Origin: Arthrobacter rhombi
Lineage (GTDB): Bacteria > Actinomycetota > Actinomycetes > Actinomycetales > Micrococcaceae
Direction: 5' to 3'
Assembly (NCBI RefSeq): GCF_900163545.1
Contig: NZ_FUHW01000012.1
Coordinates: 1 to 42,661, forward strand
DNA: 42,661 nucleotides
The translations under genes and the position numbers were made by a program. The notes beneath the pieces are model-generated. The model was not told the origin of the DNA. It saw nothing but the letters and a program-made list of their open reading frames with translations, and made no database searches. Within the stretch, counting starts at the first letter, position 1, and every line of letters begins with the position of its first letter. Positions 8,906 through 17,886 of the stretch are shown here, in pieces.

Positions 8906-9025
8906 ATGCAGAAGAAACGCAGCAAGCCCAACGGCCCGCAGTGGTTGAACACCTTGTACAACCCGGGGCCCAAGAACCGCTACGAATCCCAGCTCCCCCC
9001 GGAAATCCTCTTCCGTCTCCGCTAA
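8906..9025 (+). CDS. Small basic ORF C, 39 codons
   Basis: ATG at 8906 follows GGGGAGGTGAATAAC, a strong Shine-Dalgarno sequence at ideal spacing. The 39-residue product starts MQKKRSKPNGPQW and ends PEILFRLR; it is basic at both ends and rich in Pro, Gly and Asn. No transmembrane segment or family is recognised. It follows ORF B by one base, and translation is probably coupled through the hairpin at 8874-8897. Of the small frames in this cluster it is the most convincing as a real product. Confidence 0.5.
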   Translation: MQKKRSKPNGPQWLNTLYNPGPKNRYESQLPPEILFRLR

Positions 9026-9082
9026 GTCGGTACGCCGCCGGTTCATCCGGCCAGATCAGCGACCGACCCCAGGAGGAAGAGC

Positions 9083-9190
9083 ATGAACGAGATATCAGGT
9101 CCCACCGCAAAGCCCGCCGGCTTCACCGGCGGGCTTTGCCGCTTAAATCGCGCCTCCCGATCCCGGGACGAGGCCACCGATCGCTGGTAG
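9083..9190 (+). CDS. Possible small ORF D, 35 codons, read through by a hairpin
   Basis: ATG at 9083 has AGGAGGA at good spacing upstream, but within eight codons the frame enters a 14-bp perfect hairpin, so most transcripts may stop inside it. The product is unrecognised. It could be an attenuator leader, the remnant of a gene, or chance. Listed only because the ribosome binding site is strong. Confidence 0.25.
   Translation: MNEISGPTAKPAGFTGGLCRLNRASRSRDEATDRW
9107..9139 (+). terminator. Hairpin ending the small-ORF cluster
   Basis: GCAAAGCCCGCCGG (9107-9120) and its exact complement (9126-9139) flank a CTTCA loop, forming a perfect 14-bp stem. No T run follows. It separates the small ORFs from fhs and may be a terminator or attenuator. 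Confidence 0.65.
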
Positions 9191-9265
9191 CTTGGGGTTC
9201 ATCGGCGCGACAAGGTGGTCCGCCGCATGACAGGACGGCCATTGGCCGGGAAGGTCCGTGAGCAG

Positions 9266-10969
9266 ATGAGCAGTACCACCGAGCAACCCGACGGTGCCCC
9301 GGAAGCCATGAACGATCTGACCATCTCCCAACGGGCGACGTTGAAACCGATCGAGGAGATCGCCGCAGCTGCCGGAATCCCGGCGCAGGCGCTGGTGAAC
9401 TACGGAAGATACAAGGCCAAGATCAATCGGGCCGAGCTGCCCGCGGCCACCTCGGAGCCGGGGCGGGTGGTCCTGGTCAGCGGGATGTCCCCCACACCGG
9501 CCGGAGAAGGGAAGTCCACGGTCACCGTCGGTCTCGGTGACGCCCTGGCAGCTACCGGAACGCGCACGATGATCGCCTTACGTGAGCCGTCCCTGGGGCC
9601 GATCTTCGGGATGAAGGGAGGGGCCGCCGGCGGCGGGTACTCGCAGGTGCTGCCGATGGAAGACATCAACATGCACTTCACCGGCGACTTCCATGCGATC
9701 ACCAGTGCGAACAACCTGCTGATGGCCCTCGTGGACAACCACATCCAGCAGGGCAACGAGTTGGGGATCGATCCCCGGCGGATGACCTTCAAACGCGTGA
9801 TGGACGTCAACGACCGGTCCCTGCGCAGCATCGTCATCGGTCTCGGCGGGCCCACGGAAGGGATGCCCCGCCAGGATGGTTTCGATATCACCGTCGCCTC
9901 CGAGGTGATGGCGGTCTTCTGTCTGGCCACCGACCTGGACGATCTGCGCGAGCGGCTCGGAAAGATGACGGTGGGGTACACCTTCGATCGTCGTCCCGTC
10001 TGCGTGGCGGACCTCGACGTCCAAGGGGCTCTGACGTTGCTGCTCAAGGACGCCATCAATCCCAACCTGGTGCAGACCATCGCCGGGACCCCGGCACTGG
10101 TCCATGGTGGCCCCTTCGCAAATATCGCTCACGGCTGCAATTCGGCGATCGCCACCAATACGGCACGCCGGTTGGCGGACATTGTGGTCACCGAGGCCGG
10201 GTTCGGCGCCGATCTGGGGGCCGAAAAGTTCATGGACATCAAGGCGCGCTACGCGGATTGCCCGCCCTCCGCCGTCGTTCTGGTGGCCACGGTCAGGGCG
10301 CTGAAAATGCATGGGGGAGTCCCGAAGGACGGATTGGGTCCGGAAAATGTGGAGGCAGTGCGGGGAGGTTTGCCGAACCTGGCCCGGCATGTGCGCAATA
10401 TTGGACGGTTCGGGCTGGCGCCTGTGGTGGCGATCAACCAGTTCGCCACGGATACGCAGGCGGAACTCGACGCTGTTCTTCAATGGTGTGCCGCCGAAGG
10501 GGTTCAGGCGGCCGTGGCCGACGTCTGGGGTCAGGGTGGCGAGGGTGCCGGTGAGTTGGCCGCCAAGGTGCTGGCCGCAGTGGAGGGGCCCTCGGATTTC
10601 CACCACCTCTACGATGTGGAGCTATCGGTGGAGGAGAAAATCCGGACCATCGTGCGGGACATCTACGGTGGTGCCGACGTCGAGTTCTCAGCCTCTGCGC
10701 GCCGACAGCTCGCCGGGATCGTGGAAAACGGGTGGGATACTCTTCCGGTCTGCATGGCCAAGACCCAGTACTCGTTCTCCGATGACCCCAAGCTCCTCGG
10801 GGCCCCCGAGGGGTTCACCCTCCAGGTTCGCGATCTCATCCCCAAAACCGGGGCGGGGTTCATCGTCGCGCTGACCGGGGCGGTGATGACCATGCCGGGC
10901 CTGCCCAAAGTCCCGGCGGCCATGCGCATGGATGTGGATGAGAGCGGGAATGCCGTAGGACTCTTCTGA
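9266..10969 (+). CDS. fhs: Formate-tetrahydrofolate ligase
   Basis: A 567-residue enzyme that makes 10-formyl-tetrahydrofolate from formate, tetrahydrofolate and ATP in the cytosol, feeding purine synthesis and C1 metabolism. The P-loop [10 protein letters not shown] is at about residues 76-85, followed by the family segments [23 protein letters not shown] (cited by position, about 99-120) and MDVNDRSLR. The frame is open from 9215; ATG 9266 has GAAGG about 11 bases upstream. Alignment with family N-termini would also allow ATG 9308 (MNDLTISQ). It stands alone between two terminators. Confidence 0.95.
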   Translation: MSSTTEQPDGAPEAMNDLTISQRATLKPIEEIAAAAGIPAQALVNYGRYKAKINRAELPAATSEPGRVVLVSGMSPTPAGEGKSTVTVGLGDALAATGTRTMIALREPSLGPIFGMKGGAAGGGYSQVLPMEDINMHFTGDFHAITSANNLLMALVDNHIQQGNELGIDPRRMTFKRVMDVNDRSLRSIVIGLGGPTEGMPRQDGFDITVASEVMAVFCLATDLDDLRERLGKMTVGYTFDRRPVCVADLDVQGALTLLLKDAINPNLVQTIAGTPALVHGGPFANIAHGCNSAIATNTARRLADIVVTEAGFGADLGAEKFMDIKARYADCPPSAVVLVATVRALKMHGGVPKDGLGPENVEAVRGGLPNLARHVRNIGRFGLAPVVAINQFATDTQAELDAVLQWCAAEGVQAAVADVWGQGGEGAGELAAKVLAAVEGPSDFHHLYDVELSVEEKIRTIVRDIYGGADVEFSASARRQLAGIVENGWDTLPVCMAKTQYSFSDDPKLLGAPEGFTLQVRDLIPKTGAGFIVALTGAVMTMPGLPKVPAAMRMDVDESGNAVGLF

Positions 10970-10975
10970 GAACGA

Positions 10976-11017
10976 CGACGGCGGCCGGCTTCCCTGTTCG
11001 GGGGCCGACCGCCGTCG
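10976..11017. terminator. Bidirectional terminator between fhs and ino1
   Basis: CGACGGCGG at 10976-10984 pairs with CCGCCGTCG at 11009-11017, and an inner CGGC/GCCG extends the stem. It lies between the convergent fhs and ino1 stops, 6 bases after the fhs stop and 18 bases beyond the ino1 stop, so it can serve both. Confidence 0.75.
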
Positions 11018-11035
11018 CATCAGCGGGTGTGGAGG

Positions 11036-12121
11036 TTAGCGTTCGATATCGCCGCGGATGAACGCTTCGACGCTCTCGTGGGCTGCCTCGTCATTGAACT
11101 GCTCCGGCGGAGACTTCATGAAGTACGAGGAGGCCGAGAGCAGCGGTCCGCCGATGCCGCGATCCAACGCGATCTTGGCGGCGCGGATGGCATCGATGAT
11201 CACGCCCGCGGAGTTCGGTGAATCCCAGACCTCCAGCTTGTACTCCAGTGAGACGGGGGCATCACCGAAGTTGCGGCCCTCCAGGCGCACGTACGCCCAC
11301 TTGCGGTCATCGAGCCAGGCCACGTAGTCGGAGGGGCCGATGTGTACGTCGTCGGCGCCGAGCTGTGCGGAGGTGTTGGAGGTGACGGCCTGGGTCTTGG
11401 AGACCTTCTTGGATTCGAGGCGCTCACGTTCGAGCATGTTCTTGAAGTCCATGTTGCCACCGACGTTGAGCTGGTAGGTCCGGTCCAGCGTCACCCCGCG
11501 GTCCTCGAAGAGCTTGGCCATGACGCGGTGGGTGATGGTCGCGCCAATCTGGGATTTGATGTCATCCCCGACGATCGGCAGTCCGGCGGCGGTGAACTTA
11601 TCGGCCCACTCCTTGGTCCCGGCGATGAAGACGGGCAGGGCATTGACGAAGGCGACGCCGGCGTCGATGGCGCACTGGGCGTAGAACTTTGCCGCCTTTT
11701 CGGAGCCGACGGGCAGGTAGCAGACCAGCACGTCGACGGAGGCGTCCTTCAACGCGGCGACGATGTCGACCGGTTCGGCGTCGGACTCTTCGATGGTCTC
11801 GCGGTAGTACTTGCCCAGACCGTCCAAAGTGTGGCCGCGCTGGACGGTAACACCGGTGGTGGGCACGTCGGCGATCTTGATGGTGTTGTTCTCGCTGGCG
11901 GTGGTGGCCGCGGCGAGATCCAGGCCGACCTTCTTCGCGTCGACGTCGAAAGCGGCGACGATGGAGACGTCCTGGACATGGTATTTGCCGAATTCGACGT
12001 GCATCAGGCCGGGAATCTTCGTCTCCGGGTCCGCATCCTTATAGTATTCAACGCCCTGGATGAGCGATGTGGCGCAGTTTCCCACGCCAATGATTGCGAC
12101 CCGAATGGGGTTTCCCGACAC
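11036..12121 (-). CDS. ino1: Inositol-3-phosphate synthase
   Basis: A 361-residue actinobacterial-type myo-inositol-phosphate synthase, converting glucose 6-phosphate to inositol 3-phosphate with NAD; inositol feeds phosphatidylinositol and mycothiol. The NAD-binding motif GVGNCATSL is at about residues 17-25 and the family block [10 protein letters not shown] and [10 protein letters not shown] is present. The length matches the short actinobacterial/archaeal class, not the ~500-residue eukaryotic type. The start is GTG with TAGGAG upstream; a -10-like TAGAAT lies on the minus strand at 12170-12175 with no clear -35. Confidence 0.95.
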   Translation of the reverse strand: MSGNPIRVAIIGVGNCATSLIQGVEYYKDADPETKIPGLMHVEFGKYHVQDVSIVAAFDVDAKKVGLDLAAATTASENNTIKIADVPTTGVTVQRGHTLDGLGKYYRETIEESDAEPVDIVAALKDASVDVLVCYLPVGSEKAAKFYAQCAIDAGVAFVNALPVFIAGTKEWADKFTAAGLPIVGDDIKSQIGATITHRVMAKLFEDRGVTLDRTYQLNVGGNMDFKNMLERERLESKKVSKTQAVTSNTSAQLGADDVHIGPSDYVAWLDDRKWAYVRLEGRNFGDAPVSLEYKLEVWDSPNSAGVIIDAIRAAKIALDRGIGGPLLSASSYFMKSPPEQFNDEAAHESVEAFIRGDIER

Positions 12122-12260
12122 AGTGACTCCTACAGCAGAACGATTCTTGGGCGGCCGAAGGCCATAACGATTCTAAGTGACGCAGCGGCCAGGTTATTCC
12201 CCACCGGTTTTCAGCGGGTCGCCCGGGGCTCATCGCCAGGGCGGATGTGGTACGCAACCG

Positions 12261-13466
12261 TCACTGGCGCAGGGCACGAATCAGTTGCAGGGCGGGCCCC
12301 GGGAGGGAGGTGCGCAGCCGGTGATGCAGGGCCATCCGGCGCGCCCCGGCCAGTGCTTCGGGACAGGTAGCCAACGTGCCGGCCCGGGCGCGCCGAGCCA
12401 GGCGCTCCAGAGCCTCCGCGGCCACCGTATCGGGGTGGTGGAAATAGTGCTCGGCCAGCCAGGCGGCGTCGGGCCGCAAGACCGTCAATTCTTCGACATC
12501 CTGCAGCGACCCGATCAGCCCGCTGCCCTCGAACACCAGATTGTAGAGGTCACGGTCCAGGCCGAAGTCGGTCAGGACGACGGCGGGAAGCCCCCGGTCG
12601 ATGGCCTCCAACACCGCGGTGGAAGAAACCGTCACGAGCAGGGTCCCCGGTCGCAACACGGAGGCCATCGTCCCGGTCGCGAAACGCACTTCATCTCCTG
12701 CCACGGCCCCGCCGGCGCTCAGCTCGGCCCAGAGCCTGTCATAGGGGTGGCGTTCATGATGGGTTTGCGGTTCGCCGTCCCTGGCCCGCAGTTTCACGAT
12801 GACCTCCACCCCGGGGTTCGCCCGCTGGGTGCGGGCCAGCGCCCGCAGGACCTGTTCCCGTTCGTGCCGGTGGATCGGGAACTTGGCCTGGGCGGCGAAG
12901 ACCACCGAATGCACCGGCGTCGTATCCTTGGCCGGCTCCCCGGTGGACACCAGGAAGGGCAGCCGGGTGGCCAGAACCGACTGGTCACTCCCCAGCCGGG
13001 CCAAGAGGCCGCCGAAATCCCTGGCCTCGGCCCGGCCATGCGTGAGGAAGAGATCACCCAGGGAACGAAAACCCATGGCCTTCGCCGTGGCCGGGTAGGC
13101 GACTCCTGGCAGGGCGGAGACCAGGGCCGTGCTTCTGCCGGTTCCCCGCTGGCGGGACGCCGCGCGACGGAAGACTTCCTGGACCACGGGGCCCGTGGCG
13201 GCACCCAGCACCACGTCGGCGGAGTCGAGCAGGGGGCCGAGGCGGTGGAGGGGGACGACGGCCGTGGGATCGGCGTCCTGCAGGAAGGTCCCGGTCACCG
13301 CGCCGACCCGTTGTTCGGCGGTGGGCAGGAGGGGGGTACGGGCCAAAACCACGGTGCGGTCCCAGCCGGGGCCGAGCCCGTCAAGGGTCGCGCAGGCGAA
13401 TTTGAAGTACGAGTCGCTGTCGGCGACGGCGAGAATGCGCGGTGGGGCGTCCGGGGGGATCTTCAC
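12261..13466 (-). CDS. DUF6716-type putative glycosyltransferase
   Basis: A 401-residue protein matching in character the DUF6716 putative glycosyltransferases of actinobacteria. Visible features are an N-terminal ILAVADSDSYFKF nucleotide-fold strand, an IVKLRAR...ERHP segment, and a C-terminal VSSTAVLEA element at about residue 280, which resembles the S-S/T motif of bacterial sialyl- and polysialyltransferases. The start is GTG at 13466, chosen because GTGA overlaps the stop of the upstream gene; the longer frame to 13532 lies inside that gene. It is the last gene of the nonulosonic acid operon, so transfer of an activated nonulosonate or a linker sugar is inferred. Confidence 0.7.
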   Translation of the reverse strand: MKIPPDAPPRILAVADSDSYFKFACATLDGLGPGWDRTVVLARTPLLPTAEQRVGAVTGTFLQDADPTAVVPLHRLGPLLDSADVVLGAATGPVVQEVFRRAASRQRGTGRSTALVSALPGVAYPATAKAMGFRSLGDLFLTHGRAEARDFGGLLARLGSDQSVLATRLPFLVSTGEPAKDTTPVHSVVFAAQAKFPIHRHEREQVLRALARTQRANPGVEVIVKLRARDGEPQTHHERHPYDRLWAELSAGGAVAGDEVRFATGTMASVLRPGTLLVTVSSTAVLEAIDRGLPAVVLTDFGLDRDLYNLVFEGSGLIGSLQDVEELTVLRPDAAWLAEHYFHHPDTVAAEALERLARRARAGTLATCPEALAGARRMALHHRLRTSLPGPALQLIRALRQ

Positions 13467-14533
13467 GCGGTGGGGTCCTCCAATGACGTTCCCAGGTGGG
13501 TGCGCAGTGCCGGGGAGGCTGCCTCGGTCCACCAGCGCTCGGGGACCGGATGACCGGTGATCCTCACCCGGTGGGGGCGCAGCAGCAAACGTAACGAGGG
13601 CAGCACGGTGGAGGGTAGGGCACTGACCTTTTGGCCTCGGCGAAGACCCCGCAGGCGCATCTCCACGGGAAGGGTGTTCGGGTGCACGGTGATCAGCGGG
13701 TGGCGAGCCAGTTCGGCCAAGAACCCCGGTTCCTCGCGGCGATGCGGGAAATAGCCGACCGGTCCGTCGTCGGTCTGTTTCAGAACCCAGGATAAATAGG
13801 GTGCTTCACCAATCAGACCGTCGGCGGCCAGCGCCGAGCCGATGACGATCGTCGGTTCATGGAACTGCTCGGTCACCGGCTGGGTCCCCAACCATTCGAA
13901 CCGGTGGTGCTCCAGATGCCCGCCGAGATCCCTGAACGCCCGTTCGACCTCCCGACCGATGGGCAGTGCGGTGCAGGCCAGCAGGCGTCCCTGACGGGCC
14001 AGGGAACGCAACCGGTACCAGCTGGCCACACCCAGGGCGTTGCGTGAGGTGCTGTGGGGGGCGCGGGACCGCACGAGAGGGGTCGGACGGTCCCCGGTGA
14101 GCAGTTGCAAGAGTTTTACCGTCGCCAACCCGTCATCAATGATCACGAACTCGTCGGCGCGCACCGGCCCGATGAGGCGACGTTGCATTCTGCCGGAGAA
14201 CGCGTCGCCCGTGACCCAGCGGTCCGCGGGACGGTCGGGGGTCGAGGGTTCCCGGGCGTTGGCCTCGTCGAAGGTCACACCGGCGGGGGCCTGGGCCATC
14301 AGTGTGCGCACCGTGGTGTCCATTGCCGCGGTTCCTCCCCGCGAGTGGATCGTTGAGTGGCGGCCCAGAAGCCCCGCCCCGTGGGCTTCGATGGCGCTGA
14401 GCAGCTGCAGCGGGGATTCCACCCAGACGTCGGCCCGTCCGAAGCGGGGCCGTTGGACCTGAGGCACCAGCTCCACCCTGCGGGTCCGGCCCGCCCTTCC
14501 GGAATTGCCCGGTAGGTCAACTGCGGGGGACAC
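13463..14533 (-). CDS. Putative sialyltransferase-like GT-B glycosyltransferase
   Basis: A 356-residue protein with the segment ESPLQLLSAIEA (about 39-50), typical of the N-terminal fold of GT52-like sialyltransferases. Three short motifs known from bacterial sialyl/polysialyltransferases appear in order: DDG (133-135), HP (284-285) and ST (308-309), with YFPHRREE at 261-268. No signal peptide or membrane segment is seen, so a cytosolic or peripheral enzyme is likely. The GTG start at 14533 overlaps the upstream gene by 17 bases; an internal GTG at 14467 preceded by GGAG is an alternative. Family membership is inferred from motifs only. Confidence 0.6.
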   Translation of the reverse strand: MSPAVDLPGNSGRAGRTRRVELVPQVQRPRFGRADVWVESPLQLLSAIEAHGAGLLGRHSTIHSRGGTAAMDTTVRTLMAQAPAGVTFDEANAREPSTPDRPADRWVTGDAFSGRMQRRLIGPVRADEFVIIDDGLATVKLLQLLTGDRPTPLVRSRAPHSTSRNALGVASWYRLRSLARQGRLLACTALPIGREVERAFRDLGGHLEHHRFEWLGTQPVTEQFHEPTIVIGSALAADGLIGEAPYLSWVLKQTDDGPVGYFPHRREEPGFLAELARHPLITVHPNTLPVEMRLRGLRRGQKVSALPSTVLPSLRLLLRPHRVRITGHPVPERWWTEAASPALRTHLGTSLEDPTA

Positions 14534-15926
14534 GTCTGGCCACCTTCACCAGCCGGCGTGGCATCCGACGCATGCCACGGTTCAACCGGCGACGCACCGA
14601 GGCCGGCAGACGCCGTCCCCACCGTGAGGCCAGCCCCGTGGCAGGCCTGCCCGGGGGGAGGGCCCCGGGAAGGTCCAGGCGGGTGAGCCGACGACGCTTG
14701 AAATACTTGGCAAAGCGCGGGTAGTGGCCGGCCAGGAATCCTCGGGCGCCCGCTTCCTCTGCGGCCAGGCGTTGCGGCTGCATGCAGTAGCCGACGGCGG
14801 TGACCAGCTGTGTCAGAGCCCCCTCGGAGCCAAGGGGGTCCTCGCCAGGTAGTGGCAGGCCCCGACGGAAGAGGGCGTCGATGAGGGTGACGGGGATCCG
14901 GTTGGAGTTTTCGTAGGGACTCAGCCGTTCGAGCATCATTTCGGTGCCCACCGCCGCGCATTCGGTGCCGAAGAGGGCACGGATGCTCAGCAGTGCCGTG
15001 GAGAAGCAGCTGATGACGACGTCGGGGCGCAGCAGGGCGACCGCCGTTTCGGCCAGCATCGGCTCCCCGAGTTGGGTGAACTGCAGTCCCAGGGCGGCGG
15101 CGTCGCGCTCGAGTTGGCGTCCGGAGGCCGGGCCGGCTGAGGGGTGGGGTTTGAAGATCACCGTGGTGGCCCCACGGCGTTCGGCTTCGTGCAGCATTTC
15201 GCGATGCAGAATCCGTTCCTCCTCGTCGTCCATGAGCCCCAGGTGGGCGAGGTACTGGCCGAGGACCACCGCTGTTTTGGGTGCTCCGATCTCCGTCGCC
15301 GGCCGGGCCTGGGCGGGCAGTGGCAGCACCAGCTCGGCGGAGTGGGCGAGATCGTTGATGATCTCAGCCAACGGCTGCGGCGGTACCGGGCTGAGCTGCG
15401 GGGAGAATTCGCGCAAGAGCAGCGGCTTCAGACCGGGAACCAGATCGAGGTAGACCAACCCGTCGAGACGTTGATGGATCGACGCTGGAAGCAGGTTGCG
15501 GGTGGGACCGTAGGACATCAGCCCGTCCGAATGGACCAGGAACGGTGAGTCGTGGAAAATCCGCAGGATCGCCCGGCTCGGATTGGTTTGGATCGAATCG
15601 ACAACCAGCTGCAGCTCCTCGTCACCGAGCCCGAAGCACTGCCGGAGGAGACGCTGCCACAGATACAGCTCCTCCTCGCGCGGATTGAATTGGGCGGGCC
15701 GGCGCGGCAACAGCAGTTCACCGAAATCCAGCACCCGGTCAAACCGCGCGGCGAGGTCCCCGAATCCGGGGGTGTCGGCGATGCTGCCGGTCAGTTCGGG
15801 CTGCTGGGAACCGTCAACGAGCAGCAGCACGCGTTCCCCCTCGGGTTTCGGCAGCGCTCCAGCATCGACCATGGCCGCCAGGGAGGCCACCTGGAACAGT
15901 GTTGAAGCGGTGAGCAGTTGGATCAT
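14517..15926 (-). CDS. Polysialyltransferase-family protein
   Basis: A 469-residue protein resembling the alpha-2,8-polysialyltransferase family. Candidate motifs are SDG at 133-135 (in place of D/E-D/E-G), HP at 261-262 (FKPHPSAG) and ST at 309-310 (SCFSTALLS). The C-terminus is strongly basic (RRRLNRGMRRMPRR), suggesting membrane-surface or polyanion association. The frame is open up to 16628 but that part is antisense-like sequence inside the GT2 gene; ATG 15926 forms an ATGA overlap with the GT2 stop and is clearly the start. It probably polymerises the CMP-activated nonulosonic acid made by the NeuA and NeuB homologues upstream. Confidence 0.72.
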   Translation of the reverse strand: MIQLLTASTLFQVASLAAMVDAGALPKPEGERVLLLVDGSQQPELTGSIADTPGFGDLAARFDRVLDFGELLLPRRPAQFNPREEELYLWQRLLRQCFGLGDEELQLVVDSIQTNPSRAILRIFHDSPFLVHSDGLMSYGPTRNLLPASIHQRLDGLVYLDLVPGLKPLLLREFSPQLSPVPPQPLAEIINDLAHSAELVLPLPAQARPATEIGAPKTAVVLGQYLAHLGLMDDEEERILHREMLHEAERRGATTVIFKPHPSAGPASGRQLERDAAALGLQFTQLGEPMLAETAVALLRPDVVISCFSTALLSIRALFGTECAAVGTEMMLERLSPYENSNRIPVTLIDALFRRGLPLPGEDPLGSEGALTQLVTAVGYCMQPQRLAAEEAGARGFLAGHYPRFAKYFKRRRLTRLDLPGALPPGRPATGLASRWGRRLPASVRRRLNRGMRRMPRRLVKVARRVPRS

Positions 15927-16948
15927 CTGGTTCCTCCGGGGACCAGGTCTCGGTCCCGTCCCGTGGGGTTTTCGGGGTGTGTGGTGGTGGGGTACAAGGG
16001 CAGCAGGAGGCGCCGTCGTCGGGCATCGAGTCCTGCGAAGGCCGCCGCGAGGAAGGCCTCGGGTGCTGCCGCCAACGTGGTGGTGATCGCCGCCTGAAGC
16101 TCCGCTGTCACCGTCGCGGTCATCCCCGCGCTGCGGGAGAGGTGGTGGCAGGAAACCGCCATGAATTGGCGGATCACTTTCGGCCAGTACGTCGAGGCTT
16201 CGCGGTCGGCGGCCACGATTGCGAAGGCGAGGGCGAAGGCCCGCGCGAAATCGAGTTGCCGACGATCCTGGATCTGCGTCAGGGAGGTGGTCACGCCGCG
16301 CCGATAGAGCACTCCGGGGGCCTCCACGACGGCAAAGGACTCGGCCTGCAAATGCAATCTCCAGATCCAGGGGCGGTCCTCGGCGGTGAACAACCCATCG
16401 GGGAACTGCAGGAGGCCGGCGTCGGCCAACCGACGATGGAATATTCCTGCCCATGCATACGGGTAATCGATCAGGGTGGTTTCGGTCTGCGGGAGGATCG
16501 AGGCCCGCGGGTCCAGGACCGTATTCCTCCGGGCCTGTGGGGCCCGGTGGATCGATCGACGCCCTGCGGTGACCCTGACATGGTCCACCCGCAAAAAGTC
16601 CACATCCAGCCGGTCCCTCGCTTCCCAACAGGCCTGTAGATGCCCGGGAGCCAACCAGTCGTCGCCGTCCAAGAAGGCCAGTGTGGTGCCGGTGGCGGCT
16701 TCGAGGCCCTGGTTCCGGGCGGTGGCCAGGCCCCTGGCCTCCTCGTTGCGGAGGATCCTCAGGCCAGGGAGCCGGCCGGCGAAGGCCTCGACCAGCTCCC
16801 CGGTGCCGTCCCGGGAGCCGTCGTCGACGAAGATGACTTCCAGTGCGCGCGGATCCTCGAACTGGTGCGTCAGGCTCGTCATCGTGTCGCGGATGAAGGG
16901 TGCCTGATCCTTCGCCGGAACGACGATGCTGAGCAAGGGGGTGTTCAT
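15923..16948 (-). CDS. Family 2 glycosyltransferase
   Basis: A 341-residue GT-A enzyme. The N-terminus LLSIVVPAKDQAPFI, the EVIFVDDGSRDGT segment (about 37-49) and the metal-binding LDGDDW (about 92-97) are classical GT2 motifs, and an EDRPW element near the middle is in the catalytic-base position. No membrane helix is obvious. It overlaps the polysialyltransferase-like gene by ATGA and starts 15 bases after neuB. In this operon it would add a non-nonulosonate residue or a primer sugar; the donor cannot be told from sequence. Confidence 0.88.
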   Translation of the reverse strand: MNTPLLSIVVPAKDQAPFIRDTMTSLTHQFEDPRALEVIFVDDGSRDGTGELVEAFAGRLPGLRILRNEEARGLATARNQGLEAATGTTLAFLDGDDWLAPGHLQACWEARDRLDVDFLRVDHVRVTAGRRSIHRAPQARRNTVLDPRASILPQTETTLIDYPYAWAGIFHRRLADAGLLQFPDGLFTAEDRPWIWRLHLQAESFAVVEAPGVLYRRGVTTSLTQIQDRRQLDFARAFALAFAIVAADREASTYWPKVIRQFMAVSCHHLSRSAGMTATVTAELQAAITTTLAAAPEAFLAAAFAGLDARRRRLLLPLYPTTTHPENPTGRDRDLVPGGTR

Positions 16949-16963
16949 CTCGACGGGCCGGGA

Positions 16964-17860
16964 CTATGCGTCGACGCGGCGCAGGCGGGACAGCGGGGCG
17001 AGCTCGCCGGGGAAGACCTTCTTCACGCCGTCGCCCATGGCTTCCTGCAGGATGCGGATGTCACGGATGAGCGATTCGAAGCCCTTCGGTTCCAAGGAGG
17101 ACGCCTGGTCGGAACCCCACATGGTGCGGTCCAGGGTGATATGCCGTTCCACGGTCACGGCGCCGAGGGCGACAGCGGCCAAGGAGATCTGGAGGCCGCG
17201 CTCGTGTCCCGAATAGCCCACCGGGACGCCGTAGCGTTCCTGCAGCGTCGGGATCATGCGCAGGTTCGCTTCCTCAGGGGGCAGGGGGTACGTGGAGGTG
17301 GCGTGCATCAGGACCAGGTTCTCGGTGCCCAGCGTCTCCACTGCCGTGTCGATCTGTTCGATCGTGGACATACCCGTGGACAGGATGATCGGCTTGCCGG
17401 TCTCGCGCAGGGCACGCAGCAACTCCAGGTCGGTCACCGCGGCGGAGGCCACCTTATGGGTTGCTGCGCCTTGCTCCTCCATGAATTCGACCGAGGGGAC
17501 ATCCCACGGGGAGGCGAAGGCCTCCAGACCCTGGCTGCGGGCGTAGGAGATGATGTCGCGGTACTGCGCGGCACCGAATTCGACCTTGTACCGGTAGTCC
17601 AAATAGGTCATCTCGCCCCAGGGGGTCGAGCGGATCTTATCGCGCATATCCTGCGGGGTGGAGATCTCGGGGGTCCGCTTCTGGAACTTCACGGCGTTGG
17701 CGCCGGCAGCTGCGGAGATGTCGATGAGCTGCTTGGCAACGTCGACATCACCGTTGTGGTTGATCCCGATTTCGCCGATGACGTAGACCGGCTGGCCGGT
17801 GCCGATCTTCTCGGTGCCGATGCTCACGGGGGCGTCCTGCTTAATCGCTTCGGTGGTCAT
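16964..17860 (-). CDS. neuB: NeuB-type nonulosonic acid synthase, no SAF domain
   Basis: A 298-residue PEP-condensing synthase. The N-terminal barrel is complete: GEIGINHNGD (29-38), VKFQKR, ASPWD, KVASAA, STGMST, GYSGHE and VERHITLDR. Family members condense PEP with ManNAc, ManNAc-6-P or mannose-6-P to give sialic acid or Kdn (-9-P). Typical NeuB proteins are about 340-360 residues, with a C-terminal antifreeze-like SAF domain that covers the active site of the partner subunit; here the protein ends just after the barrel (RLRRVDA). I see no frameshift that would restore a tail. It is 26 bases downstream of neuA. The substrate is not determined. Confidence 0.88.
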   Translation of the reverse strand: MTTEAIKQDAPVSIGTEKIGTGQPVYVIGEIGINHNGDVDVAKQLIDISAAAGANAVKFQKRTPEISTPQDMRDKIRSTPWGEMTYLDYRYKVEFGAAQYRDIISYARSQGLEAFASPWDVPSVEFMEEQGAATHKVASAAVTDLELLRALRETGKPIILSTGMSTIEQIDTAVETLGTENLVLMHATSTYPLPPEEANLRMIPTLQERYGVPVGYSGHERGLQISLAAVALGAVTVERHITLDRTMWGSDQASSLEPKGFESLIRDIRILQEAMGDGVKKVFPGELAPLSRLRRVDA

Positions 17861-17886
17861 GGTGTTTCCCTTTCGTTGGAGGTGTT

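Noticed and set aside
12177..13553. Long plus-strand frame rich in Gly, Gln and His (458 codons)
   Set aside because: Antisense shadow of the DUF6716 gene; composition is typical of shadow frames.
15927..16628. N-terminal extension of the polysialyltransferase-like frame
   Set aside because: Lies wholly inside the GT2 gene in another frame; the ATGA start at 15926 matches the family N-terminus.
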